Positions 52,564 to 60,985 of a DNA stretch of 64,000 bases are shown here, one piece after another. Under the pieces are notes generated by a model. The model worked only from the letters and a program-made list of their open reading frames with translations, had not been told where the DNA came from and made no database searches. The DNA comes from Galbitalea sp036271875 (lineage in GTDB: Bacteria > Actinomycetota > Actinomycetes > Actinomycetales > Microbacteriaceae). The translations under genes and the position numbers were made by a program. Where the stretch lies: assembly GCA_036271875.1 (NCBI GenBank), contig DATAZU010000026.1, positions 28,784-92,783 of the forward strand, given 5' to 3'. Positions within the stretch are counted from its first letter, which is position 1; each line of letters opens with the position of its first letter.

Positions 52564-53826
52564 TTACACGTCTTCGAGCAAACTCTCGGCCAGCGCATCA
52601 GAACGCGCGATGACGCTCGCCAATCCCGTACCCGCAATGCTCTCACCAGCCATCGGGATGCCATCAGGGGTGGTCGTTACCCGGGCCGGCCGGTACCATG
52701 ACACCCGCGCGAAATCGAGAAGGGCCGACCGCGGAATCGGTACTCCAAGCAGCGCCTCGGCATCAGTCCTCGCCAAATCGACCAAATTCTCGTCGTCTGA
52801 CTCGTACGAGAGACGCAGGACGTGTCTGCCGCCGGTACGTTCGGCGAGCCAGTCCCACTTCGCCGTCGAGTGCGTAAGGGCCTTCGCCGCGATTCCGCGA
52901 GCACCCGGTGCGACGAGAACGCCGGTTCCTCGTGGCGCGGCGTCCAGAAGCCGCTGGTCGACGACCAGGGTCGCAAGGATGACCCGGGTGCCGGGACCGG
53001 AATCGCCGAGTACACCGGGTGCCGCGACGACCACGAGCCCGTGCTCGGTCCGACCATCCAATTGCAGTGAATCCGCCAGCACATCGGTCGCCGCGACCCC
53101 CAGCCGGACGTCGACCCCGAATCGCTCGAGGTCTGAAGCCAGCTGCTCGGCGAGGCGGTAGACACCGCCCCGAATGCCGGCAACGGCCGATCCGGCGCGA
53201 GCGGAGGTCGCGCGAAGGTCCAGAACCGCACGAGCAAGCGATCCGGTACGGACCACAGCGCTGCGCAGGCCCGGCGCAACCTGATCGAGGGGCAGCTCGT
53301 CGGCATCCGCGGAGTGGACGCCGCGCGCAACCGGCCGGACGAGCTGCTCGAGAACCGCAGATCCCATCCTTCGACGAACCAGCTCGCCGAGTGTCTGCGC
53401 CTTCGCCCCGACGAAGCTCGGGATGAGCGTCTCGGCATAGGCGCGCAGGGCAGCCGGCCTGCCAATGATCGCCGTGACGTCGCTCGCCATCGGGGAACCG
53501 GGGATGCCGAGCAGGCTGTTCTCCGGCAGTCGAAACGCCGGGCCGGATGCGGGCTGCAGCCACGCCCCCTCCGGGTTCGGTTCGACGATCTCATCGCCGA
53601 GCTGCAGCGCCTTGGCGAGCGCCGCTACCGTTCCACTGCGTGTCGCGAAACTCTCCGCTCCCGCATCTAAGTCGATGCCACCGACCGTGTGGCGCGCAAC
53701 GGTCCCGCCAAGTCGATCGCTCGCTTCGGCAAGCAGCACTCGCTTGCCCCCGAGGACCAGTCGCCGGGCGAGCACCATGCCGCCGATGCCACCACCGACG
53801 ATGAGAAAGTCGTGGGTGTCAGCCAA
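52564..53826 (-). CDS. cgoX: Coproporphyrinogen III oxidase (oxygen-dependent, HemY/CgoX type)
   Basis: 420 residues of the protoporphyrinogen-oxidase-like flavoprotein family. The FAD motif is VGGGIGGMVLARRL (10-23), then LLAEASDRLGGTVARH. With HemQ and the ferrochelatase in the same locus it most likely oxidises coproporphyrinogen III to coproporphyrin III. It starts at a TTG that overlaps the hemE stop by 8 bp, implying coupling. Confidence 0.92.
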   Translation of the reverse strand: MADTHDFLIVGGGIGGMVLARRLVLGGKRVLLAEASDRLGGTVARHTVGGIDLDAGAESFATRSGTVAALAKALQLGDEIVEPNPEGAWLQPASGPAFRLPENSLLGIPGSPMASDVTAIIGRPAALRAYAETLIPSFVGAKAQTLGELVRRRMGSAVLEQLVRPVARGVHSADADELPLDQVAPGLRSAVVRTGSLARAVLDLRATSARAGSAVAGIRGGVYRLAEQLASDLERFGVDVRLGVAATDVLADSLQLDGRTEHGLVVVAAPGVLGDSGPGTRVILATLVVDQRLLDAAPRGTGVLVAPGARGIAAKALTHSTAKWDWLAERTGGRHVLRLSYESDDENLVDLARTDAEALLGVPIPRSALLDFARVSWYRPARVTTTPDGIPMAGESIAGTGLASVIARSDALAESLLEDV

Positions 53827-54877
53827 GGTCGTGAACGAGTTCCACGATCCGAGTGAGCACGTCCGGGTCGGTCTCGGGAGGCACGCCGTGACCGAGGTTC
53901 ACCACGTGAGATGGCGCAGCGAGCCCACGAGTCACAACATCGCGAACGTGCGATTCGAGTACGGGCCACGGGGCCGCGAGCAGTGCCGGATCGATGTTCC
54001 CTTGCAGCGGCACGCCGCCCCCGAGTCGGCTCTCGGCCTTGTCAAGGGGAATTCGCCAGTCGACGCCCATAACATCCGCTCCGATCGAATGCATCGCGTG
54101 CAGTAGTTCGCCAGACCCGACCCCGAAGTGCACCGTGGGAACGTCGAGCCCTCGAAGGTGGTCCAGAGCACGACGAGAGTGCGGTGCAACCCGGCGCAGG
54201 TAGTTGAGCTCGCTCAGCGATCCCACCCAAGAATCGAACAGCTGTCCGGCGGATGCGCCCGCCTCAATCTGCGCGCGAAGGAACTCCCCCGTCACATCGG
54301 CACACCAGTTGAGCAACGCGGCCCACGTGTGCGGATCGGAGAACATCAGCGTGCGAGCCCGCTGCTGATCCTTGGACGGCCCGCCCTCGACGAGGTAGGA
54401 GGCGAGAGTGAATGGTGCTCCCGCGAAACCGATCAGGGGGGTCGCGCCGAGTTGAGCGACCGTGGCCGCGACGCCATCGCGGATGGGCGCGAGGGTATCC
54501 GGATCGAGAGGACGCAGGGCAGCGACGTCGGACGCGGTTCGAATTGGTTTCTCAAGAACCGGGCCGCGGCCCGGAACGATCTCGACCGCGACCCCGGCGA
54601 GCTTCATCGGAATCACGATGTCGCTGAAGAAAATCGCCGCGTCGACGCCGTGTCGACGAACCGGCTGCATGGTGATCTCGCTCGACAGCTCCGGTGCGAG
54701 GCAGGCATCCAGCATCTGGGTACCAATGCGCAGTTCCCGGTACTCCGGCAGGGACCGACCGGCCTGCCGCATAAACCAAACCGGCAACCGCGCTGTTCGC
54801 TCACCCCGGTATGCGCGAATCAGGGCGGAGTCGGCTGTCCCGCCGTTCAGCAAAGGATGGGTTTCGGGCAGTGGCAC
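53819..54877 (-). CDS. hemE: Uroporphyrinogen decarboxylase
   Basis: 352 residues; PVWFMRQAGRSLPEYR near residue 33 and the GFAGAPFTLASYLVEGG segment are family signatures. It decarboxylates uroporphyrinogen III to coproporphyrinogen III. The N-terminus LPETHPLL supports the GTG at 54877, which has no ribosome site; TAATGT lies 7 nt upstream. Its start codon is only 17 bp from that of hemA on the other strand. Confidence 0.95.
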   Translation of the reverse strand: MPLPETHPLLNGGTADSALIRAYRGERTARLPVWFMRQAGRSLPEYRELRIGTQMLDACLAPELSSEITMQPVRRHGVDAAIFFSDIVIPMKLAGVAVEIVPGRGPVLEKPIRTASDVAALRPLDPDTLAPIRDGVAATVAQLGATPLIGFAGAPFTLASYLVEGGPSKDQQRARTLMFSDPHTWAALLNWCADVTGEFLRAQIEAGASAGQLFDSWVGSLSELNYLRRVAPHSRRALDHLRGLDVPTVHFGVGSGELLHAMHSIGADVMGVDWRIPLDKAESRLGGGVPLQGNIDPALLAAPWPVLESHVRDVVTRGLAAPSHVVNLGHGVPPETDPDVLTRIVELVHDLG

Positions 54878-54882
54878 GCATC

Positions 54883-54890
54883 TAACATTA
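54883..54890. promoter_or_regulatory. Overlapping -10 elements of the hemA/hemE divergent promoter
   Basis: TAACAT (54883-54888, plus strand) is 6 nt before the hemA GTG; TAATGT (54890-54885, minus strand) is 7 nt before the hemE GTG. The hexamers share four base pairs. Both mRNAs would begin at or near the start codon, 18 bp apart. Confidence 0.55.
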
Positions 54891-54894
54891 GGAG

Positions 54895-56133
54895 GTGCTC
54901 CTGTGCCTCACCGCAAACCACCGCAACGCAAGCTTCGACCTGCTCGAAAAGCTTTCATTCGCGGCACAGGATGCGGCTGCCGGGCTCGTCGAGTCGACCG
55001 ATTCCGTCCGCGGTGCGGTGGTGCTCGCCACGTGCAACCGTTTCGAGGCCTACCTCGACATTGCCGACGCGGCCGTTGATGACGCAACATCTGCGGTGAT
55101 CGACACGATGAGTCGAGCAAGCAACGTCCCGTCGGCCGATCTTCGGTCCGCGGTAACATCGCTCTCCGGTGACGAGGTCGTCACGCATCTCTTCGCCGTG
55201 ACCAGCGGACTTGAGTCTGTTGTCGTTGGCGAAGATGAGATCGCGGGCCAGGTGGGGCGGGCCCTTCTGCGCGCTCGAACGGATGGCACGACATCCGGTG
55301 ATCTCGAGCAACTGTTTCAGCGCGCGACCAAGACCAGCCGGGGAGTGAAGACGCGCACGTCCGTTGGCGCGGCGGGCCGCTCTCTCGTTCGCCTCGCCCT
55401 CGAGTTGGCATCCAGTCGCGTCTCGGACTGGGGCATCACTCGCGTCCTCGTCGTCGGCACCGGTCAGTATGCGGCCACGACCGTCGCTGCCCTTCGTGAT
55501 CGCGGAGCCACGATGCTGAGCGTCTACTCGCCGTCCGGACGAGCCGACGCCTTCGGCACCAAATACGGCCTATCCGTGCAGCGGGACCTCGCCGGAGCAA
55601 TGCTGGATGCCGACGTCATCATCACCTGCACGACGGCAACGGTGATTGGAACGAGCGCCATCATCGGAAGCGAGAGACGGCTCGTCATCGACTTAGGGCT
55701 TCCGCGCAACGTCGACCCCGCCATCGTGTCCCTGGAAGGCATCGAGCTCCTTGATCTCGAGACGATCAGCCTGCACGCGCCGGTGACGGAACTAACGGCG
55801 ACCGAGGATGCGCGCGAACTCGTTGCGGACGCGGCAGCTCGCTACTCGGCCGAACGTGCCGTCGAGCCGGCGGTCGTCGCGCTGCGCACGCACATCCTTT
55901 CCGTGCTCGACGCCGAGATCGAGCGGGCGCAGCGACGCGGCGACTCGAGCGCGGAAACCGAGGCGGCATTGCGTCACCTGGCCAGCGTCCTGCTGCACAC
56001 TCCATCGGTTCGCGCTCGCGAGGTCGCACTCGACGGCCGCGCCCAGGACTTCGTTGCCGGCCTTGAGGCGGTGTACGGAATCCGAGCCTCGCTCGGGCAG
56101 GAGCAGCCGGGCGAGGCATCCGCCAGCGCGTAG
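54895..56133 (+). CDS. hemA: Glutamyl-tRNA reductase
   Basis: 412 residues. C47 in VLATCNRFEAYLD is the catalytic cysteine; GEDEIAGQVGRAL, VGTGQYAATTVAAL and IDLGLPRNVDP follow. It reduces glutamyl-tRNA to glutamate-1-semialdehyde, the first committed step of haem synthesis. The GTG overlaps an AGGAGG, which is too close to act as its ribosome site; the N-terminus LLCLTANHRN supports this start and a leaderless message. Confidence 0.95.
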   Translation: MLLCLTANHRNASFDLLEKLSFAAQDAAAGLVESTDSVRGAVVLATCNRFEAYLDIADAAVDDATSAVIDTMSRASNVPSADLRSAVTSLSGDEVVTHLFAVTSGLESVVVGEDEIAGQVGRALLRARTDGTTSGDLEQLFQRATKTSRGVKTRTSVGAAGRSLVRLALELASSRVSDWGITRVLVVGTGQYAATTVAALRDRGATMLSVYSPSGRADAFGTKYGLSVQRDLAGAMLDADVIITCTTATVIGTSAIIGSERRLVIDLGLPRNVDPAIVSLEGIELLDLETISLHAPVTELTATEDARELVADAAARYSAERAVEPAVVALRTHILSVLDAEIERAQRRGDSSAETEAALRHLASVLLHTPSVRAREVALDGRAQDFVAGLEAVYGIRASLGQEQPGEASASA

Positions 56134-56147
56134 CGGCGCGCCGCTTC

Positions 56148-56153
56148 TACGCT
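56148..56153 (+). promoter_or_regulatory. -10 element of a leaderless promoter (GNAT)
   Basis: TACGCT, 6 nt before the ATG at 56160. Confidence 0.45.
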
Positions 56154-56159
56154 GGGGGC

Positions 56160-56753
56160 ATGGACCCAAATCCCGCTCTGCCATACGTCTTCTCCGACCC
56201 GATCCATACGGATCGGCTCACGATTCGGCTGATGACCGAGCGTGACGTCGATGACATCCATTCGTACCAGTCGCGCGAGGACGTGTGCCGGTACCTGCTG
56301 TTCGATCCGCGTACCCGAGAGCAGGTGGCCGAGAAGGTCGCCAAGCATGCAGCGGCGACCACTCTTGAGAAGGACGGCGACTACTGGCAGCTCGCGCTCG
56401 AGTTGCCAGTCACGGGCGGCGCGCCATCGAGGGTCATCGGCGACCTCTATTTCACGATCGCAAGCCTTGCGAATTCGAAGGCCGAGATCGGATGGAGCAT
56501 GCATCCCGATTTCCACGGAAACGGGTACGCCTCAGAGGGAGCAACCGCCGTACTCAAACTCGCGTTCGACGTTCTACGGTTGCACCGCGTGGTCGCCGAG
56601 CTTGATCCACGTAACGATGCATCCGTTGCACTGTGCAAACGGCTCGGGATGCGCGAAGAGGCGTTCTTCGTGAGGGACCTCTGGTTTCGCGACGACTGGG
56701 CAGACACCGGCATGTACGCCATCCTTCGCGACGAGTGGCTCGCGAACCGCTAG
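56160..56753 (+). CDS. GNAT family N-acetyltransferase (RimJ/RimL-like)
   Basis: 197 residues with TDRLTIRLMTERDVDDI at the N-terminus, the acetyl-CoA motif HPDFHGNGYASEGATAVLKLAF and DPRNDASVALCKRLGM. This is the RimJ/RimL-type layout; the acceptor may be a protein N-terminus or a small molecule. Confidence 0.87.
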   Translation: MDPNPALPYVFSDPIHTDRLTIRLMTERDVDDIHSYQSREDVCRYLLFDPRTREQVAEKVAKHAAATTLEKDGDYWQLALELPVTGGAPSRVIGDLYFTIASLANSKAEIGWSMHPDFHGNGYASEGATAVLKLAFDVLRLHRVVAELDPRNDASVALCKRLGMREEAFFVRDLWFRDDWADTGMYAILRDEWLANR

Positions 56754-56782
56754 CCCGTTTCTCGCCGCTTCGAACAACTAGA

Positions 56783-56819
56783 AAGCCCCGGTTCCAGCGT
56801 GACGCTGGAACCGGGGCTT
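56783..56819. terminator. Bidirectional terminator, perfect 17-bp stem
   Basis: AAGCCCCGGTTCCAGCG (56783-56799) and its exact complement (56803-56819) flank a TGA loop. It lies between the convergent GNAT gene and the surface-protein gene; TT tracts at the stem ends suit both directions. Confidence 0.85.
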
Positions 56820-56861
56820 ATCTAGTTTGGCCCGAACGGCTGTTGCCTAAATAACCGGCAC

Positions 56862-59633
56862 TTACTCAGCCGTGCGGTGTCCGCGGCGGCGCATGTAGAG
56901 CAGCGCGAATCCGAGGAACAGCATTCCGCCCGCGAGGACGAAGCCGAGCCAGGCAATCGTTCCGCCCGTGAAGGCAAGACTGCCGCCACAGTCGGTGCTG
57001 TCTGTCGTGACCTCGATGTTCGGCAACTGCTCCGCACCCTCAGGCAGACTCTGCGTGTTGCCGGAGATGCCATCTCCTGTCTGCGGAGTAGCGAGAACCG
57101 AGTACGTGCCGGCTGGCACGTTCACCGACGCGGTGGTCGAGTCGTTGACGACGACCTGGTTCGTCGCGGTGTTGACCACCTTGTATGTGACCGAATCCTG
57201 TCCCGCAACGCGGTCCAGAGTGATCACACCATCTGTCGTGACCCCAGCGGTGCAGACCGCGTTCGAGCCGGAGGCTCCAACGTTGACTGTCGCCTCGATT
57301 GGCGGGCAGAAGCCCGTCAGGTCGAACGGCGTCTCCGAACCAACTCCGGACTCACCGTAGGTCAGCGTGCTGACTCCACCCGGAAGGGAGAATCCGTTGC
57401 TGCTGCCTGTTGCCGAGAGCGTCACATCCACGAAGTACTCGCCGGAAGCAACAACCGTTGTCGCGTCGACGAGAACCGTCGACGAGGTCGGGGCATCCAC
57501 CTTGCGAGCCGTGTAGACGACGTTCGGGTTCAGGTCGACCATGATGGTCGGATCGCTCCCGGTGTCAGTCGAGAACTGGCCCGACTGGATCGGCGGTGCA
57601 CAGTCGGCCGGCGTAACACTCACGCCGATATCGCAGACGGGCGTCGTTAGAGCAAGAGTGAACGGCCAGGTCGCAGCCATGGACGGATCGAGGACGTAGC
57701 CATCCGCGGTGTCTGCCACAACCGAGACCGTGTAGGTTCCGGGCGCCAGTCCCGATGCCGCAATCCAGTTACCCGTCGCGCCACCGTTGGAGTCGGGCGT
57801 CAGGTTCGTCAACGAGAACCCATTGGGGCCGGAGATCGAGTAGATCAGACCGGTCTCAAGGTCGACGGTAATCGACGCGTTGTTCTCGGCGACGTTCTCA
57901 TCGCGGTTACAGGTCGCCTGCGTCAGGAACGGGTCACCGGCCGTGACGATGAGGCATCCGGTGAAGGATGCGACAGTCACGGTCTGGCTTGGCCCGCCGT
58001 TGACCGATACGTCGAACGTGCCGCCGGTACTCGTTGTTGAGCCGACGTCCTCGTTCTCGGTCGTGTTCGCGGGAACGATGAACGTTCCGTTGGTCACGGT
58101 CGAGTCGGTCGAGGTGATCACGAAGGTTGCCGGGCTGTTCGACGGGTTCACCAGCGTCAGCGTGACGTCCTGGTTGGACACACCGTTCGACGAGGTGCAC
58201 TCACCGGACGAGTTGTAGCTGACCGTGCAGTTCGTGTTGATGTTGAACGTGTATCCACCGTCCGGATACCCGCTGAGCAGGTAACCCGAGCTGGCCGTTG
58301 CGGTTACGGTGTGGCTGCCGGTCAGGCCGGACTCCACAACGGTGCCGCCCGCGGTGTCAACTGCGGTGCCATCCAGGTAGTAGGTGACTCCATCAGCGGG
58401 CGTGATCGTGATCGTTCCGCCAGCCGTGCAGCTGTCGCTCTCGGTCGGTGTAACCGGAGTTGCGCACTTCGGGCCCTGAACGAGCTTGTAGGCAACGCCC
58501 CAGCCACCCGGAATGAGGTCCTCCGGCGGGTTGTTCGGCCCGTCGAGGAATCCGCCCTGAATCAGCGACGCGGTGGTTGGCGAGTTGTAGTAGATGTCCA
58601 CCTGATATTGCACACCGCAGGCCTCGACCAGCTTGCTGTCGAGCGCGTTCAGGTCTGGGGCCTGCTCCTCCTGGGAGGTGAAGTAGGTCTGCGACCAGGT
58701 CGGCGTAGTTGAGTCGACCCAGGACGGCATGTGCCAGGCAACGATGATGTAGTCCTCGCACACGTGGCCGGTGAGGGCCGCGTCGAGGTTTCCCGTCAGG
58801 GTCAGCGTGGTGTGGCCGTTGGAGAACTCGTAACCCGAGGCTGCGGTAGCGATCGCCGTGTAGGACGTGCCAGCCTGGTTGTAGGTGATCGGGCTCCACG
58901 TCGCGTGGTTGATCGCACCTTCTGCGACCGTCTCCGGTCCGTTGCAGGTAGCAGCGGTCGTCGTCACAGCGGCGCTCGCCGTCTTGCAGTGATCGGCAGA
59001 AAGCGCTGGGCTCAAGTCGACGGTAAAAGTATCAACGGTCTTGTTTGAGTTCAGGCTGCCGAACTGGCCAGCGGTAGAGAACGCGTGACCCGAAATGGCT
59101 GTTGCCACAACGGTGAACTTCGTCGACGTGACGGTTGGGGTGCCCCAGGTCGCGTTGGTGATGGTGTTCTCAGCCGCGGTCTCGGCAGCGCCACAAACGG
59201 CCGCGGTGTCGGTCACGGAAGCCGAGGCGTCCTTCTTCACCGGTATGACACAGGTGGATTGCACCTTCACCGAGTAGTTGTAGTCCTCGGTGACGTTGTC
59301 ACTCCATTTGACCGTGACGCTCAGGCTCTCCGTCACGTTGGCCGCGGGCGCGGGAACGCTCTGGGTAAATGTCTTCGTGTCACCCGAGTGTCCCGACTTT
59401 GCGAGCGTTGTCCCCGTCGGTATGACGGAGGTGTTGCTGCTCGAGGACACGCTGGCGTCGAGGGACCACTGGTTAACCAGGGTCCAGGTGATCGTGGCGG
59501 TTCCGGTGTCGTTGTCACACACCGAGTATCCGGATAGCTGCGCCGTGTGAGCGGATGCAGGAGCCGCCACGGCAACGATTGACAGTGCGACTGCAATAAA
59601 CAGTGTCGCGACTGCTGCGATTACTTTCTTCAT
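56862..59633 (-). CDS. Cell-wall-anchored surface protein with LAFTG sorting signal
   Basis: 923 residues from an ATG with AAGGAGAA upstream. A signal peptide ends after A28 (APASA). Two related modules of about 80 residues (135-216 and 217-292) each hold a TAAxC/AExxIxxATW pattern and end in a cysteine; several beta-rich Thr/Ser/Gly modules with paired cysteines follow. The C-terminus has LAFTGG (886-891), a membrane helix and a basic tail MRRRGHR, the class E sortase (LAxTG) pattern. It is probably displayed on the cell wall. No catalytic motif is visible. No sortase gene lies in the window. Confidence 0.85.
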   Translation of the reverse strand: MKKVIAAVATLFIAVALSIVAVAAPASAHTAQLSGYSVCDNDTGTATITWTLVNQWSLDASVSSSSNTSVIPTGTTLAKSGHSGDTKTFTQSVPAPAANVTESLSVTVKWSDNVTEDYNYSVKVQSTCVIPVKKDASASVTDTAAVCGAAETAAENTITNATWGTPTVTSTKFTVVATAISGHAFSTAGQFGSLNSNKTVDTFTVDLSPALSADHCKTASAAVTTTAATCNGPETVAEGAINHATWSPITYNQAGTSYTAIATAASGYEFSNGHTTLTLTGNLDAALTGHVCEDYIIVAWHMPSWVDSTTPTWSQTYFTSQEEQAPDLNALDSKLVEACGVQYQVDIYYNSPTTASLIQGGFLDGPNNPPEDLIPGGWGVAYKLVQGPKCATPVTPTESDSCTAGGTITITPADGVTYYLDGTAVDTAGGTVVESGLTGSHTVTATASSGYLLSGYPDGGYTFNINTNCTVSYNSSGECTSSNGVSNQDVTLTLVNPSNSPATFVITSTDSTVTNGTFIVPANTTENEDVGSTTSTGGTFDVSVNGGPSQTVTVASFTGCLIVTAGDPFLTQATCNRDENVAENNASITVDLETGLIYSISGPNGFSLTNLTPDSNGGATGNWIAASGLAPGTYTVSVVADTADGYVLDPSMAATWPFTLALTTPVCDIGVSVTPADCAPPIQSGQFSTDTGSDPTIMVDLNPNVVYTARKVDAPTSSTVLVDATTVVASGEYFVDVTLSATGSSNGFSLPGGVSTLTYGESGVGSETPFDLTGFCPPIEATVNVGASGSNAVCTAGVTTDGVITLDRVAGQDSVTYKVVNTATNQVVVNDSTTASVNVPAGTYSVLATPQTGDGISGNTQSLPEGAEQLPNIEVTTDSTDCGGSLAFTGGTIAWLGFVLAGGMLFLGFALLYMRRRGHRTAE

Positions 59634-60041
59634 AATTTTCGGGTTCTCCTTGGGGGAAGGAATCGGGTACGCGCACAAGAACGCATGGTGAATCGCCGCG
59701 GGTACGGCTGAATCGTCTTACGGACGATCGGGGACCTCGACCAGGGATGGGGGAAGTCTCCTGGGAGCGTCGCTCGGGCGACTGCAGAGCACGACTAACG
59801 AGCGGGGGCTCGTGGGGGTAAGTCAGTTGCTAGGAAGCCAGCTCGGGGGCGCTGGACAAATCGATGCGGGTCATCACCTTCTTGTGGGCACTTGGGGGGC
59901 GTGCCTGCACCGGTCGGGTCGGATCGACGTTCGGGTTCGCCGATCCCAGGTGCAGGGTCAACTTAGCATGTCCCCCGAAGGGTGGACAAGAGGGTTTAAT
60001 GAAGTCCGCTCTGCGAATGCGAAAAGATGTCCGGCACCCGA
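59634..60041. other. 408-bp intergenic region holding the surface-protein leader
   Basis: No convincing gene. The predicted promoter at 59961-59989 would give the surface-protein mRNA a leader of about 320 nt with several G/C-rich inverted segments (for example around 59770-59820). I recognise no riboswitch class. The remainder, next to the serine hydrolase stop, is unremarkable. Confidence 0.5.
59961..59989 (-). promoter_or_regulatory. Predicted promoter of the surface-protein gene
   Basis: On the minus strand TTGTCC (59989-59984), 17 bp, CTAAGT (59966-59961) within TGCTAAGTT. Confidence 0.5.
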
Positions 60042-60950
60042 CTAGTGAACGTATTCCAGCAGGTCGAAACCAACCGTGCGCATCGCGTCAAGGACCAGCA
60101 GGCGCGCAGCCAGCCCGTCGTCGTTGAACTGCACCGAAACCGCGTACGCGACCGACGACCTCGAGCCGCGCAGCGCGCCGGCCTCGGAGCGCACTCCGAC
60201 ATCCGTGCCGGTCTTGTTGACGAGAAGCGTGTTGTGGTCAACTCCTCGGTGTGACAGCGGGTCAAGTCCGAAGGCGCTCGCGACCAGCGACAGGTCGGCG
60301 TTGAGCGACAACCACCCCATCACGCGCTGGCTCGTCAGCGGGTCGACGACCTCGCTGCGAGCGAGCGCGCCAAACAGCCAGGCGAGTTCAGCGGTTGATC
60401 CAACGGACAGCTGCGGTGCATCATCCGGTCCCCTGGTGTCGCGCACCAGGTCGAGAAGTGCGGTGCGCGCGAGTCCGAGGGACTCGGTTCGCGCGCGAAC
60501 CGCATCCAGTCCGACCTGCCGAAGCAGAACGTTTGTTGCGAGGTTGTCACTGGTCGCGCCGACAATCGTCGCGAGATCCGCGACGGGCAACGCCGGTGCC
60601 TGCAGGTGCTGCCAGATACCGGACAGGCCAACCGCATCCCTCGGGGTCTTGTCGAGGATGCCGTACCCCGAGAAGTCTCGTTCAGTCAGACGAGCCGAGA
60701 CCTCGATGAGCAGCAGGATCTTGCCGATGCTCGCGGTCGGCAGAACGATGCGGTCATCGATCGACACCAGGATGCGGCCGGTGCGCAGGTCAACGACGTT
60801 CGCCGAAACCTGTGCACCCTCATACGCCAACTGTCCGAGCGCGGTGAAGCTTCCGACGAAGTTTTCAGCTCTTTCGTCGGATAGGTGGCGTGGCGGCTGT
60901 GGATCGTGAAGGTGATCCCAGCGTTCACGGGTTCGGGCCGTGTCTACCAA
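60042..60950 (-). CDS. Beta-lactamase-fold serine hydrolase
   Basis: 302 residues of the class A beta-lactamase/penicillin-binding fold: SxxK as S74-I-G-K77, SDN at 134-136 and KTG at 246-248. The ExxLN element that carries the deacylating glutamate of true class A beta-lactamases is not evident, and no signal peptide is seen, so resistance is unlikely; a cytoplasmic or unconventional hydrolase is more probable. The start is a TTG with weak support. Confidence 0.75.
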   Translation of the reverse strand: MVDTARTRERWDHLHDPQPPRHLSDERAENFVGSFTALGQLAYEGAQVSANVVDLRTGRILVSIDDRIVLPTASIGKILLLIEVSARLTERDFSGYGILDKTPRDAVGLSGIWQHLQAPALPVADLATIVGATSDNLATNVLLRQVGLDAVRARTESLGLARTALLDLVRDTRGPDDAPQLSVGSTAELAWLFGALARSEVVDPLTSQRVMGWLSLNADLSLVASAFGLDPLSHRGVDHNTLLVNKTGTDVGVRSEAGALRGSRSSVAYAVSVQFNDDGLAARLLVLDAMRTVGFDLLEYVH

Positions 60951-60985
60951 GGCGGGCTTTCAGTGGGACGATCGCTAGAAGGTTG

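Noticed and set aside
59812..60045. Short open frames in the intergenic region before the serine hydrolase stop
   Set aside because: No ribosome sites, no recognisable motifs and composition typical of non-coding GC-rich sequence.
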